A stretch of 64,000 nucleotides of DNA, taken from NCBI RefSeq assembly GCF_024266705.1, contig NZ_CP100756.1:1-64000 (forward strand), given 5' to 3'. The stretch's first letter is position 1, and each line of letters starts with the position of its first letter. Of this stretch, positions 53,464 to 61,677 are shown one piece after another. Position numbers and translations under genes: made by a program. This stretch comes from Natrinema gelatinilyticum. Its GTDB lineage: Archaea; Halobacteriota; Halobacteria; Halobacteriales; Natrialbaceae. A model generated the notes under the pieces. That model was not told the origin of the DNA. It made no database searches and was given only the letters and a program-made list of their open reading frames with translations.

Positions 53464-53892
53464 CTAGTCGACCGTCTCTCGACCGGCGACGGACGCCATC
53501 TCGAGTTCGTAGAGTTCGAATTCGACGTCTTCGACCGCTTCGTCGAACAGGTGAAACGGCGGGAACCACTCGTTGAGCGTCGCCTCGTCGACGTCGCGTT
53601 CCGACCTGGTAATGGGTCCGCGGATGTGGACGCTCCACGATCCGTCGGTCGCCCCACCGTAACAGACGAAGGTGGCGGTGTCGGTCGTCTCCAGGTAGCG
53701 ACGCTTCGTGGTATCGTCGTGATAGCTCACGCGCAACAGGAACTGATCCTCGTCGTAGTGGTAGCTCAGTGGGACCGCGTACGCGTCGTTGCCATCTGCC
53801 AGTGCGAGGACGCCGTGATCACCGGTCCGCAGGCGCTTCTCGAGATCAGATTCGTCCATCCCCGTCGTGTAAACGTAGTCAGCGTGCTCCAT
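53464..53892 (-). CDS. pyridoxamine 5'-phosphate oxidase-like flavin-binding protein
   Basis: The 142-residue protein has the split-barrel pattern of the PNPOx-like family: HGVLALADGNDAYAVPLSYH near residue 25, then FLLRVSYHDDTTKRRYL and ATFVCYGG. This family binds FMN or F420, but cofactor and substrate are unknown here. The ATG at 53892 starts MEHADYVYTTG, as in many haloarchaeal relatives. Confidence 0.85.
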   Translation of the reverse strand: MEHADYVYTTGMDESDLEKRLRTGDHGVLALADGNDAYAVPLSYHYDEDQFLLRVSYHDDTTKRRYLETTDTATFVCYGGATDGSWSVHIRGPITRSERDVDEATLNEWFPPFHLFDEAVEDVEFELYELEMASVAGRETVD

Positions 53893-53956
53893 AGGGGACG
53901 AAACGGGGCGAAGTGCCAAGTAGACTCACCCGTTTTCCGCTCACGGTCCGACTCGA

Positions 53957-54664
53957 TCACCGGCGTCGGCCGAGATAAACGATCAGTGCCATGACCAGTG
54001 ACCCGCCGAGGATCACTACGCCGCTTCCCACCAGCAGTCGTCTCGTCGTACGGGGATATGCAGCCGCGACCGGGACGAAGAGTCGCAGGTCGAGGACGAC
54101 GACGATCAGGGTTCCGACCACGTCGAAAACGAGGTCCGACGCGGTGTCGCGCCATCCGTAGTGGACGAGGACGGGTTCGACGTCGTATCGGTCGCCGACG
54201 GCGCGGGCGACGAGTTCGATCAGTTCCCAGAAAACGCCGACGGCGATCATGAACAGTATTGTGATCACGGCGACACCACCGGCCCACTGACCACCAACGG
54301 CTGTCTCTTCGGCGATGACCACGAGCCCAGCGTAGACCAGTGCCGCAACGAGCATCGCCGACACCGTGTGCGTGAGCGTATCCCACCACCGAACGGAATC
54401 GTACGGCCCCAACATGCCGATCGAATGCAACAATCCGGCGACGGCGATCCACAGCGGAAGTTCCGGGCCGAAATCGACGGTCGCCGATCCCCCCTCTCGA
54501 GCGACCAGTTCGACGAGCAGCGGCAGGAACACGACGACGAAGGACACGAACGCGTTCACAGCCGCGGCGATGTCACGGCGGCGCATCGCCTCGAGGAGGA
54601 CAACGAGAATACAGCCCTGAAATATCACCACGCCGAGCGACGGGAGACCGGAAATGAACCCCAT
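53957..54664 (-). CDS. multi-pass membrane protein, YjdF/DUF2238-like
   Basis: The 235-residue protein has about seven membrane spans. The region SVRWWDTLTHTVSAML near residue 90, then GVFWELIELVARAVGD near 144, resembles the WWDTLxH and FWEL pattern of the YjdF-type family. No function is known. It lies 65 bp upstream of the flavin-binding gene on the same strand, probably one transcript. Confidence 0.72.
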   Translation of the reverse strand: MGFISGLPSLGVVIFQGCILVVLLEAMRRRDIAAAVNAFVSFVVVFLPLLVELVAREGGSATVDFGPELPLWIAVAGLLHSIGMLGPYDSVRWWDTLTHTVSAMLVAALVYAGLVVIAEETAVGGQWAGGVAVITILFMIAVGVFWELIELVARAVGDRYDVEPVLVHYGWRDTASDLVFDVVGTLIVVVLDLRLFVPVAAAYPRTTRRLLVGSGVVILGGSLVMALIVYLGRRR

Positions 54665-54825
54665 TCGTTGGCCCGAATCACTGTCACGGAACTACTATAG
54701 TATTGGTGAACCGATCCGCCGATCGAAACCGGTCTCGATGAAATCGAATTCGAGGGCCCGCTTCGTTCGGGTCGCGTCACTCGAGTCGGTCGTCGGACCG
54801 GTCCGCTGGTCGGACGCGGTGACCC

Positions 54826-55446
54826 TCACTTGTCCAGATACCGCGTTGGGACGTACGCGATGACGCTGGCCGGCAGGGTCGTGACCAGTTGGCCGTCGAA
54901 GAAAACTTCGGCGATCGCAGGGAGAAGGCGACGGACCGCAGTGTACACGACTGCGACGGCCAGCGACGTCACGACGACCCATCGGAGTGCCCCCTCGAGA
55001 GTGAACAATAACGGGACGGCGAGCGTGACCGAGAGCAGGAGGTCCTCGGGTGCCCCGTCGTAGCGCACCCATCGGTAGGGAGCAATCCACCGATCGCGGT
55101 AGTGGTCGTAAACGGCGCGCTCCGAGGTCGCTTCCCACGGACGCAACTCGAGTCCGCCCCCGAAGATATCCGTGACGCTGTGGACGGCTGCACCGAGCAG
55201 GAAAAACGCGGCGACGACCGTCAGCAACGTCGGCGCGAACACGGCTATCGGCACGGTTACCACCCCGAGCGCGGAGAAGTAGACGGGGTAGTGAAGCGTC
55301 TTCCGATGCCCGATGTACATATCGAGGTCTGGGAATACGCCCCCCAGGAATCCCGCACCGAGTGCTGCGCCGGCGTACTCCGGCATCGCGAGCGCGTACG
55401 GAAGTGCGAGCAGCAAGCCAGTGAACGCGTGAGTCGGAAGCATCAT
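54826..55446 (-). CDS. YdjM-type membrane metal-dependent hydrolase family protein
   Basis: The 206-residue membrane protein opens MMLPTHAFTGLLLALPYAL and has HSVTDIFGGG near residue 92, plus GGVFPDLDMYIGHRKTLHY near 36-54. The His and Asp pattern (THAFTG, PDLD, HSVTD) is the YdjM/DUF457 family signature. Activity is unproven in archaea. It stands alone on the minus strand between unlike genes. Confidence 0.8.
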   Translation of the reverse strand: MMLPTHAFTGLLLALPYALAMPEYAGAALGAGFLGGVFPDLDMYIGHRKTLHYPVYFSALGVVTVPIAVFAPTLLTVVAAFFLLGAAVHSVTDIFGGGLELRPWEATSERAVYDHYRDRWIAPYRWVRYDGAPEDLLLSVTLAVPLLFTLEGALRWVVVTSLAVAVVYTAVRRLLPAIAEVFFDGQLVTTLPASVIAYVPTRYLDK

Positions 55447-55618
55447 CGTGTTGTATTACAAGGGACGGAACGGTTTTAACGCATCGGTGGGATCGACATC
55501 CCTCTGTTGTCCGACACAATACCGTGTTACCCGTGTGGTGGGTGTGCTTACCAGGGCCCAACTGTCCTGAGCGGACCACTGCGACACGCGCCCGCCCACG
55601 GCAGCATCAACCGGGCCG

Positions 55619-56515
55619 TTATTCCGGCCGCGCTACGACCAGTATCGGAACGTCGATCGTCCGTAACAGCGTCGAGGTAACGCTGCCGAGAACGTGGCGC
55701 TCGAGGTTCGATCGGCCGTGGGAGCCCATGACGACCAGATCGATGCCGTGGTCGGCGACGTACTCGCTGATTCCCGCGGCCGCACCGTCGAGTGCGGTCG
55801 TCCGAACGACCTCGGTCTCGACGTCCACGTTCGGTGCCGTCTCTGTGATCCCACTCGCGACCGCATCGACGGCGTCTCTTCCCTCCATTTCGAGTCGGTC
55901 GATGAATTCCGCCTCGAGGCCGCCCGCGCTGAACGCCCCACCTGCGTTCTGTATGTCGACGACGTTCAGCACGTGGACGGCGCCGCCGCAGTACCGAGCG
56001 ATCGTCACGGCGGGGTCGATGGCGGCCTCGGCGTTCTCGCTGCCGTCCGTCGGAACGAGGAGGCGGGAGTAGTCCGTCGCCTTCGTCGTCGCACCGTCGC
56101 TGTGGGGCACGACCAGAACGGGTATCTCACTGCGGTGAAGCACGTACTCCGTAACACCACCGAGGAGACGCTTTCCGAGCCCCGTTAGTCCCTGTCTACC
56201 GATGACGATCATCGTCGCGTCCCGTTGCGCTGCGTACTCGCAAATCTGCTTGCCGGGCTTACCCTCGGCCAGTTCCGTCCGCACCGGCTGCCCGAGGTCC
56301 GCTGCGATCTCCGCGATCTCCTCGAGAACCGACTCACCTCGTTCGCGGAGTCGTGTCCGTTCCTCGGTCGAAGTAGCGAGTCGGATCGATTTCTTCTCGA
56401 CGACGTGTACCACGTCGACAGTCGCATCGACGACGGTCGCTAGCTCGAGGCCCCGCGTTGCGGCTCGCTTTGATTCGTCGCTTCCGTCGACGGGGATCAC
56501 GATATGGTCGACCAT
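55619..56515 (-). CDS. universal stress protein, two Usp domains
   Basis: The 298-residue protein has two Usp units. The first begins MVDHIVIPVDGSDESKRAAT and ends with VIGRQGLTGLGKRLLGGVTEY near residue 134. The second starts SRLLVPTDGSENAEAAI near 160 and ends VVMGSHGRSNLERHVLGSVTS near 278. The second carries the full ATP motif, the first ends GG rather than GS. I chose ATG 56515, which matches the family start. Confidence 0.9.
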   Translation of the reverse strand: MVDHIVIPVDGSDESKRAATRGLELATVVDATVDVVHVVEKKSIRLATSTEERTRLRERGESVLEEIAEIAADLGQPVRTELAEGKPGKQICEYAAQRDATMIVIGRQGLTGLGKRLLGGVTEYVLHRSEIPVLVVPHSDGATTKATDYSRLLVPTDGSENAEAAIDPAVTIARYCGGAVHVLNVVDIQNAGGAFSAGGLEAEFIDRLEMEGRDAVDAVASGITETAPNVDVETEVVRTTALDGAAAGISEYVADHGIDLVVMGSHGRSNLERHVLGSVTSTLLRTIDVPILVVARPE

Positions 56516-56568
56516 TCGTATAGGGTGTTCGAAGCCCGCACCCTTCACTATTTGTGGCGGTCTCGTGC

Positions 56569-56970
56569 TCAGTCGACGACGAGGACCTGAGCCGTCGCCT
56601 CGTCGGCGACCTGTTTCGAGACGCTTCCTCGGACGAGGTGGTCCAGTTCTCTGTGCCTGCCCATGACGATGAGATCGACGTCGTTTTCGGCCGCGTATCT
56701 CAGGATCGAGTCGCCGCGAAGGCCGTGTGTTACGCACTGCTCGACGCGGTCGACCCCGGCTTCCATGGCACGGTCGCGCACGTACTCGACCGCCTGCTGT
56801 CCGATCGTCTCGAGGTCCGCAAACGTTATTCCCGGAGCGATTGCGGCCGAGTTGATCACGTACATCGTATGGAGCGTCGCGTCCTGATCGGCCGCAAGTT
56901 CGATGGCTTCGTCGATCGCCCGCTCGGTGTTCGTTCGCCCGTCGGTCGGAATGAGGATATCGTGGTACAT
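56569..56970 (-). CDS. universal stress protein, single domain
   Basis: The 133-residue protein begins MYHDILIPTDGRTNTERAID and ends its fold with LIVMGRHRELDHLVRGSVS near 105. The motif has GRHR instead of GxxG, otherwise like ATP-binding Usp. It lies 53 bp upstream of the two-domain Usp gene on the same strand. Confidence 0.9.
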   Translation of the reverse strand: MYHDILIPTDGRTNTERAIDEAIELAADQDATLHTMYVINSAAIAPGITFADLETIGQQAVEYVRDRAMEAGVDRVEQCVTHGLRGDSILRYAAENDVDLIVMGRHRELDHLVRGSVSKQVADEATAQVLVVD

Positions 56971-57118
56971 ACGACTCCGTCCATCGAGGAGTGTGATAAA
57001 GACGGTGAGCGCACTTCCATCTTCAGGCGGGGTTCGAGCGGTAGGCCGAGCGAATCGCGGCTAAGATACCACCCGTGAGTAGTGCTGACTGGCCGACGCG
57101 CCGACGTCGGATACCGGT

Positions 57119-57538
57119 TCAGGCGGTCAACACCGGCCGATCTGCCGTTCGAACGACCCGTTCGGCGGTGCTCCCGATCCGCCGGTCGCGGGTGTGACTC
57201 TGGCCCTGGTATCCGATCACGATGAGATCCGCGTCGACGTCCGCAGCACGCGCCAGTATTTCCTCCCAGGGACGACCGTGACAGAGACACGTCGACACGT
57301 CGGTCCCGTAATTGTCGGCGCGCTCGGCCAAGTCAGTCAACAGGTCCTGGCCGCGGTCCTCGAGTTCGTCGAGCACGATTTCGGTGCTGCTCAGCGCCGG
57401 TTCGCCGTACCGGAACGTCTCGACGCAGTAGAGGAGATCGATCTGTGCGTCGTATTCGTCTGCAATGGCCAACGCATGTTCGACGGCACGGTTCGCCGGG
57501 TCGCTTCCGTCTATGGGAACGAGGATCGTCTCGTACAT
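57119..57538 (-). CDS. universal stress protein, single domain
   Basis: The 139-residue protein begins MYETILVPIDGSDPANRAVE and carries VIGYQGQSHTRDRRIGSTAERV near residue 109-130. It is the third consecutive Usp gene on this strand (55619-57538), the closest in sequence being the protein at 50196. The ATG at 57538 starts the family strand. Confidence 0.9.
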   Translation of the reverse strand: MYETILVPIDGSDPANRAVEHALAIADEYDAQIDLLYCVETFRYGEPALSSTEIVLDELEDRGQDLLTDLAERADNYGTDVSTCLCHGRPWEEILARAADVDADLIVIGYQGQSHTRDRRIGSTAERVVRTADRPVLTA

Positions 57539-57872
57539 TATCGGAACATCACGTACAACGTGAAATCGCCGCAAATAGTTTTCACCCCACCGCGTGACAC
57601 GTCCGGCGGTAGAGGCGCCGTGAGAAAACGGAAGTCCTGCGTATGGCGACCGGCCGTTCATCACCGATCACCTCGAACACGACGAGTGAATATGCGTTCT
57701 CACCGAACACATCGAAGGGCAGACTCGCCCGCCCGACACGACGCGTCACGTTCCGGTCGATCCAACGGCCGCGAGCATCCAACCGTCGTCGACGACTCCA
57801 GTATCCAGGTGGATACTCCTCGAGCGGATCGCTAGCCTCGAGTCGCGGACCGCCGAGGCACTCCACCGCGAC
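57539..57872. other. intergenic stretch between the Usp and MaoC genes
   Basis: 334 bp with no acceptable gene; the frames present are arginine-rich or serine-rich. No repeat or RNA gene was recognised. Confidence 0.4.
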
Positions 57873-58334
57873 TCACTCCTCCGGTGGATTTCGGCGCGCG
57901 ATCATGCCGAGCCCGATCCACGAAATGACGACGTCGCCGTTCTGCGTGATGCCCTCAAGACGGCTGTCGACGTATCCCCGCCGGGGATCGCTTTCCGAGA
58001 CCCGCTTGTCCAGGACCTCCGTGCGGATAGAGAGCGTATCCCCGGGTTTCACTGGCCGTTTCCACCGAAGTTCGTCGACGCCGCGGGCACCCATGCTCGC
58101 TCGATCCTGTATCGGGCCGTCGACGAGCATCCGCATGCAAATCGAGGCGGTGTGCCACCCCGAGGCGACCAGTTCGCCGAATGCCGACTCCGCGGCGGCG
58201 TCCTCGTCGACGTGGAACGGCTGCGGGTCGTAGCGTTCGGCGAACTCGATGATTTCCTCTTTCGTGACGTGGTATTCGCCGAATTCCTGTGTCTCACCGA
58301 CTTCGATGTCCTCGTAGTACCGCATGGACGTCAT
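57873..58334 (-). CDS. MaoC-family dehydratase
   Basis: The 153-residue hot-dog-fold protein has the MaoC-like pattern: YYEDIEVGETQEFGEYHVTK near residue 6-25, then EIIEFAERYDPQPFHVDEDAA with the YDPQPFH hydratase 2 motif, and GELVASGWHTASIC near 57. Members hydrate enoyl-CoA, but substrate is unknown here. Two in-frame ATGs (58334, 58325) are possible; I use the first. Confidence 0.88.
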   Translation of the reverse strand: MTSMRYYEDIEVGETQEFGEYHVTKEEIIEFAERYDPQPFHVDEDAAAESAFGELVASGWHTASICMRMLVDGPIQDRASMGARGVDELRWKRPVKPGDTLSIRTEVLDKRVSESDPRRGYVDSRLEGITQNGDVVISWIGLGMIARRNPPEE

Positions 58335-58440
58335 ATGGACGTCGTACCGGCAAGAATCTGTGGACCGAGGTAGAGCAAGTTGCCGAGCTGGTGACTGGAT
58401 GCGAGTCCGAGTCAAACACTCGACGGCCGGTTCCGTACGG

Positions 58441-59763
58441 TCATCCCGTCGATCGATCGATGTCGGTGTTCGACTCGAGCGACCGTTCGTCTTGTGTCCG
58501 AAGGGACAGGAGAATCGCACAGGTGGCGGCGATCAGCCCGGAAACCGTCGCGATCGTGAATGCGATCCGGTATCCGAACTCCGTGTAGACTCGCGCGCCG
58601 TTGACGGTTTCGCCGGTCCAGTAGGCATCGAGTGCAGCACCGAGAATGACCGGAAAGACGGCCGCGCCGATCCAGGCCATCGTGTTGATCAGTCCGATGA
58701 CGGTGCCGCTCGCCCCGTCCGGGTGGCGTTCCTTGATGACGGTGTAGGCAAGCGGGATGCCGCCGCGCAGGACCCGTGAGAAAAGGAAAATCGCGCCGAC
58801 GAGAATGAGGGGGACGGTACCGAACGCGGCGAAGACGCCCCATGTTAGGCCGAAGACGAACGTCGAGAGGACGATGAGGCCAAATCGCTTGCCCGATCGG
58901 TCCGAGAGCCAGCCGAACAGCGTTGGGCCAACCATGCCGCCGACGTTGCCTAGGAGGAGGTAGACCGACGCTTCCGTCACCGAAATGTCGTGCGTCTGAA
59001 CGAGATAGGGGATTCCCCAGAGGCCGAAAATCGTGATTCCGATGCCGGTCATGAAAAAGAGCATGACGCCGAGCAGCCACGTCTCGGGTTCTCTCACTGC
59101 GGCCGTGACGTACCGTTTGAGCGTCGCGGCCGAGGTTACGTCCGGCCGGTCGGGGACGTTCTCGATCGGTGGCAGGTCGGCGGCCGACGGTGAATCGTGC
59201 GAGAGCAGGGTGATACCGACCGCGGCCGCGAGACCGACTGCACCGAGCCCGATCATCGCGGACCGCCAACCGACGGTCGTGACGGCCACCGCCAGCGGCG
59301 TCGTAGCCGCCAACCCTCCCAGGATGCCGACGCTGAACGTCACACCCGTCATCGTGGCGAACTCGTCCGGACGGAACCAGTTCGCACAGAACCGGAGCGC
59401 GGCGACGAACAGGACGCTCGCACCCATTCCGATCAGCAGCCGTCCGACGAACGCCAGCACGTACGTCGGTGAGAGGCCGAAGACGAGCGCGCCAACGCTC
59501 ATCAGTATCGTCCCCGCTGCGGCGATCACTCGCGATCCGTATCGATCCGCAAGCAGACCGGCCGGTACTTGAAAGGCCGCATAGAGGTAGAAAAACGACG
59601 AGTGCAATAAGCCGAGACTCGTCCCCGTCGTGTCGAACGACCGCATCAACTGTTCCGACAGGACCGCGGTCGACGAGCGATGGAGGCTTACCAGGAAAAA
59701 CGCCGAGACCAGCACACCCCACCCAATCCACCGCCGACGATACGGATCCGAGAGCGTATTCAC
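58441..59763 (-). CDS. major facilitator superfamily transporter
   Basis: The 440-residue protein starts at GTG and has 12 predicted membrane spans. The MFS loop 2-3 motif is GLLADRYGSRVI near residue 70, and a second, GWLSDRSGKRFG, is near 286. Substrate not determinable; the family is broad. It follows the MaoC gene by about 100 bp on the same strand, and the promoter is probably A/T-rich sequence near 59780-59800. Confidence 0.9.
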   Translation of the reverse strand: MNTLSDPYRRRWIGWGVLVSAFFLVSLHRSSTAVLSEQLMRSFDTTGTSLGLLHSSFFYLYAAFQVPAGLLADRYGSRVIAAAGTILMSVGALVFGLSPTYVLAFVGRLLIGMGASVLFVAALRFCANWFRPDEFATMTGVTFSVGILGGLAATTPLAVAVTTVGWRSAMIGLGAVGLAAAVGITLLSHDSPSAADLPPIENVPDRPDVTSAATLKRYVTAAVREPETWLLGVMLFFMTGIGITIFGLWGIPYLVQTHDISVTEASVYLLLGNVGGMVGPTLFGWLSDRSGKRFGLIVLSTFVFGLTWGVFAAFGTVPLILVGAIFLFSRVLRGGIPLAYTVIKERHPDGASGTVIGLINTMAWIGAAVFPVILGAALDAYWTGETVNGARVYTEFGYRIAFTIATVSGLIAATCAILLSLRTQDERSLESNTDIDRSTG

Positions 59764-60103
59764 CTGCAGAAATTTGCTACCAGTTTTATTAAATCTAGGT
59801 CCGGATTGGGATTCTCCGAGTCGCCGTGAGAGTGTCCCGATCGTGGCTCTCCACCTGTCGAGTCTTCCCTACCGCTCGAGCCGGGATGCGTTCGATGGGC
59901 AGTGGAAACGATCGAACGCCGGCGGAACCGAGCGAGCGGTGACTGTGGCCGGTCCAGTGGCGACGGAATCGAGCGACGGTAACTGGGCCGAGCGAGTACT
60001 GATTGGAACGGACGCCGTCTGCGAACTGTCGGTCGTCTCCTCATACTGCCAACGACGCCTGGGCTTTCATAACACCTATGCAGCGCCGAATTGGGATTTC
60101 GGT
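59764..60103. other. intergenic stretch between the MFS and epimerase genes
   Basis: 340 bp divergent promoter region. A/T-rich AGTTTTATTAAATC near 59783-59797 fits a promoter for the MFS gene. No gene is accepted here. Confidence 0.45.
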
Positions 60104-61033
60104 ATGGACCTCGAGGATTACTCCGTTCTCGTCACCGGCGGGGCAGGATTTATCGGATCGAACCTGGCGAACTATCTATCGGATGCGAACGACGTGACCG
60201 TCGTCGACGACTGTTATCTCGGAACGCCGGAGAACCTGGCCGAGGACGTCGATTTCGTCGACGCGAGCGTTTTGGACGACGATCTGCCGACCGACGTCGA
60301 CGTCGTCTTCCATCTGGCGGCCCTGTCCTCGTACGCGATGCACGAGAACGATCCCACGACCGGCGCACGGGTGAACGTCGAGGGCTTCGTCAACGTGGTC
60401 GAACAGGCGCGACGGGACGGGTGCGAAACCATCGTCTACGCCTCGACGTCGTCGATTTACGGCAGCCGAACGGAACCCTCACCCGAGGAGATGGACGTCA
60501 GCGTCAACACCGGCTACGAGGCCTCGAAGCTCGCCCGTGAACGGTACGGTGAGTACTTCTCGAACCACTACGATATGACGGCGGCCGGCATGCGCTTCTT
60601 TTCCGTCTACCAGGGCTACGGGGGTGCCGAAGAACACAAGGGCGAGTACGCAAACGTGATCGCGCAGTTCGCCGACGACATCGCCAACGGGGAGTCGCCC
60701 GTGTTGTACGGCGACGGTACGCAGACCCGGGACTTCACTCACGTCTCCGATATCGTCCGCGGACTCGAGGGCGCTGCGCTCTACGAACTCGACGGTATCT
60801 ACAACCTCGGAACCGGCGACGCCTACGACTTCAATACGGTCGTTGCGATGATCAACGACGAACTCGGAACCGACGTGGAACCGGAGTACGTCGACAATCC
60901 GATTCCGGAGTCCGTCTACGTCCACGACACCTGCGCCGACGTCTCGAAGATTCGGGCGGAAACGGGCTGGGAACCGCGAATCGATTTCGAGGAAGGAATT
61001 CAACGAGTCTGTGCGCAGTACACCGGCGAGTAA
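60104..61033 (+). CDS. NAD-dependent nucleotide-sugar epimerase/dehydratase
   Basis: The 309-residue extended SDR protein starts MDLEDYSVLVTGGAGFIGSN with the TGGAGFIG NAD-binding motif near residue 11-18. The catalytic YxxxK is YEASK near residue 143, after STSSIYG. GTQTRDFTHVSDIVRG near 205-220 and the C-terminal GWEPRIDFEEGI are typical of UDP-glucose 4-epimerase-like enzymes for surface glycans. Exact substrate is not known. I chose the ATG at 60104 because it leads directly into the Rossmann motif. Confidence 0.9.
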   Translation: MDLEDYSVLVTGGAGFIGSNLANYLSDANDVTVVDDCYLGTPENLAEDVDFVDASVLDDDLPTDVDVVFHLAALSSYAMHENDPTTGARVNVEGFVNVVEQARRDGCETIVYASTSSIYGSRTEPSPEEMDVSVNTGYEASKLARERYGEYFSNHYDMTAAGMRFFSVYQGYGGAEEHKGEYANVIAQFADDIANGESPVLYGDGTQTRDFTHVSDIVRGLEGAALYELDGIYNLGTGDAYDFNTVVAMINDELGTDVEPEYVDNPIPESVYVHDTCADVSKIRAETGWEPRIDFEEGIQRVCAQYTGE

Positions 61034-61677
61034 CGGAATGAAGGAGGACCCGATGTCGGTACGCCGCGGCGGTCGCGCGGCAGTTTCCCGTTGTGCGCCA
61101 CTCGTCGAACGCGTCCCTTCCCGTAGGAAGCGCCATCGAGGCTGCGCGACGAGCACGAACAGGACCGGTGATTTCGCCGCTGCTTGCATCTCCCGTCCGA
61201 GCGGCCCGTACGGACGACCGCCAGGGAAACCGGCGAGGGCCCCGACAGTGACGCCGATCTGACCGGACCAACTCGGCTCGGAACCGTCTCTCGTCCGGAG
61301 AGTACGTACGAGCTCGGGGGGAGCAGATCCCGCTTCTCCGTCCGTCGTCTTTTTACGTGCCGGTGCTCAGTCGGTTCTTCGCCGCGGTCCGTATGCGTAG
61401 TGGGGAAGACCAGCCTCGCCGCCGGGTCTGTGATCGCTATCGGTATCGGAACGCTCGGGGCGCTCGGGAAGGCTTTCGGGCAGTGCGGTACGCCCACGTC
61501 GATACGCTCCAGTCCTGATACGTCACCGTCCCCAGTTCGCCGCGAGAAAGCGGTTAGAATCGACGAACGTATCGATCACGATTCTGGTGCTCGATAAATA
61601 TTGTCATGAAAAACGATAGATGAATTGGCGGGTGGCCTTGCAAGGAGTTTTTAGTATGGCACGCTCATTCTCGCGAT
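61034..61677. other. gene-free stretch before ppc
   Basis: About 640 bp without an acceptable gene. A/T-rich sequence near 61595-61620 and TTTTTAGTATGG around 61648 are likely parts of the ppc promoter. The remainder is high G+C and shows no coding pattern on either strand. Confidence 0.45.
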
